From contig KN885349.1 in assembly GCA_000934455.1 (NCBI GenBank), positions 96,088-160,087 of the forward strand: a DNA stretch of 64,000 nucleotides, in the 5' to 3' direction. Positions within the stretch are counted from its first letter, which is position 1. Each line of letters begins with the position of its first letter. This DNA is from Apostichopus parvimensis. Lineage: Eukaryota; Echinodermata; Holothuroidea; Aspidochirotida; Stichopodidae. The notes beneath the pieces were generated by a model, which ran no database searches, was not told the DNA's origin, and worked only from the letters and a program-made list of their open reading frames with translations. A program made the position numbers and the translations under genes. This document shows positions 62,125-64,000 of the stretch, one piece after another.

Positions 62125-64000
62125 GTAAGTAAGGCTTTCGACATTTATTCATTAAATTAGCTTTTGATTGCTGCTTCCTTCTAAGCAAATGGGTGTGTCT
62201 AGATTGTGTTAATAGATCAAATGAAAACGAATGGAAAATGTCAACAATGGAAACAACTTTTCTTATTTATCGACTTTTCTAGTTTTTCGGTAGTTCACGT
62301 TAAAACCGTGTTTATATAGTTATATGTGATTAGCTGCTATTAATCCGACGCATCCACAATCCCATTCATTGCATTGATATCATTTATTGTCTGTTGTTTA
62401 TGAACATTATACTCTTTCTAATATCGTGTAGTAAGTAAGCACACAAGAAGACTGGTATTGATGTATCTGAATAAATGGTAAATAGACCACAACAAGTGGG
62501 AGCGGTCTGAGCCTAACACATAACTCTTCACTTACAACCTAACTAAATTAAAAATGAACTAAACACTATATATTCATTCTCCCTAGTTTTAAGATGTATT
62601 TGTTTTATTCATAACATGAGGGCTTCTTCATGTGATTTCGTTATAGTTATTGGATTTGGAACCGTCACTTTTCCTTAACACTTATCCACATTAGGCCTAC
62701 CTAAAGTGTAAATCTCAGGGATAGCTCCCCTGTCGTGGCCTAATAATACAGCCACTAGATTTTGAGAAGGCTATTATAATTACAATGCTTCATGTCAAAA
62801 ATAAGTATGAAATTGAAATACAAGGAGAAGGCTCACCGTGACCATGTCAAATTAATGTTAACAGGGTTCCAACCCCATCCCTTACGACAACCTCTCTGAA
62901 TTAGCCGTGTTTAAGAAAACCGTAAAGAAGCCCACCCTCCTAACTGGCCGAAGTATTTTTTTCTTCAAATGAGAACACTTGATCAGGGTATGTTGTTTTC
63001 ACATTCCACTGACTGCGTGAAGTGTTAGTACTCAATGACATTTTGTTCATTTTGCATATTGAATAGATGCATTTAGTATTAATGACGATGCTTTTTATGA
63101 TTTTCCTCTAACATCATACTACTTATGTAGCATACTTCTCCGTGTCCAACTTGTTTAGGCCTAACCAATCAATATTTCAAACATACATATGCAGCAGTAC
63201 CCTGGGTTGCCAGTTTTTGCTTGACACAACCGGTCAAATTAGAGATATTTTGCCAAGTGGAGAATGGGCACAGTAGTCTGCAGGGGGAGGGGATAGGGGA
63301 ACAGCCTCTCAGTGCTCTAGCCTACACATGGACCTGGGTGCTTCCGTATAGTCGGAAATACTTGTTACGTGCGTTAAACATGAGTATAATACCGTAAAAT
63401 TTAGACAGACGCAGGATACACCCAGATACCATTACGAATAAAAGTTGAGGCTACATTGTAATTAAGGGTGAAGTACGACGTATGAGTGTGGATCTTTTTC
63501 AAACGTGGAGAGCCAGGAGGGTAATGTGAGACGGTCGGTGGTTTTTTACTGTGTGAAGTCAACGGTAACATCTTAAAAAAATTGTTTCACCGGCTGTTCG
63601 AAATTTAACTGTCAAGGCAATTGAAAGTAATCAAATTCCAAAATTCGTGTTTTTGGCTGGTAAACGGTCAAACCTGCAACCCTGTTTCTACGTTCAGTCA
63701 TATAATAGCTTCATCGTTTACACTGTCTTACACATAAGCACGCAATAATGCATTGAATGTACAAAAGACGACAGTTTCGTGATAGAGGTGTAACGGTGTT
63801 CAAAGGGGCTTAGATTAATTAACTGGGATGAAGTATATTAGCCGTATTTGTTTTGAAAATCTTCATGGAGCGCCATGTCAATAACCAATTCATGTTTCAC
63901 CGTTCTTAAACGTTTGGAATGAATAAGCAGGTAGTGATGAAATGACACATTTATGATTCAAAGAGGTCAAGGGGCACTTTTTTTACTTGAATCAGTGACG
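62125..64000 (+). other. NLR B intron 2 (partial)
   Basis: No exon seen. Matches NLR A intron 2 in patches. A possible old element with CCTGGGTTGC / CAGGGTTGC ends spans about 63201-63684. Confidence 0.5.

Larger units (their letters stand above)
49060..64000. repeat. Segmental duplication, copy B
   Basis: Paralogous to about 4550-15000 and longer because of extra segments (about 49830-50700, 51960-54640, a hAT insertion, and about 500 bases in NLR intron 1). Similarity is still present near 63880, so the copy runs beyond the window. Near its start a unit of about 75 bases (49060 and 49185) occurs twice in tandem but once in copy A. Confidence 0.85.

Overview
The window looks like AT-rich, intron-rich genomic DNA of a marine deuterostome, most likely an echinoderm and probably a sea cucumber. 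The clues are tandem NACHT (NOD-like receptor) genes of the echinoderm type, a Gmr1-type LTR element (a deuterostome lineage), and many small DNA transposons. The species call is inference; no search was run.

The main content is two tandem NLR genes on the plus strand. For the first (10758-43324) I trace ten exons whose splice phases chain without conflict: 2604 nt, 867 residues. It has a short polar N-terminus, one large NACHT exon, two copies of a 206 nt + 77 nt repeat-module exon pair, a micro-exon, a terminal exon and a poly(A) signal. The second (from 59225) has its first two exons in the window and runs off the right edge. The genes sit in a direct segmental duplication (about 4550-15000 and 49060 to beyond 64000). 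Transposons present in only one copy of the duplication mark insertions at otherwise matching sites.

The first gene's introns are crowded. Intron 3 is almost filled by a 4.7 kb segment bounded by CACTA-like terminal inverted repeats. Inside it lies an apparently intact small spliced gene on the minus strand (106 residues) and an 867-base assembly gap. Intron 4 holds a 9.3 kb broken Gmr1-clade Ty3/Gypsy fossil with a 5-bp target duplication and the unusual domain order protease, integrase, reverse transcriptase, RNase H. It landed about 30 bases before the next splice acceptor. That fossil carries a TTAA-targeting MITE in one LTR and a 5'-truncated LINE in gag, and its right LTR is disturbed by a 50-base assembly gap.

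The left edge (1-284) is the end of a CACTA/EnSpm-type transposon with a dense array of subterminal repeats. Two hAT-type non-autonomous elements, two tRNA-like SINE candidates, one LINE/SINE tail-type insertion and one GC-rich element with CGACCCGAC motifs lie in the spacers. The remaining intergenic and intronic DNA shows no gene I can support.
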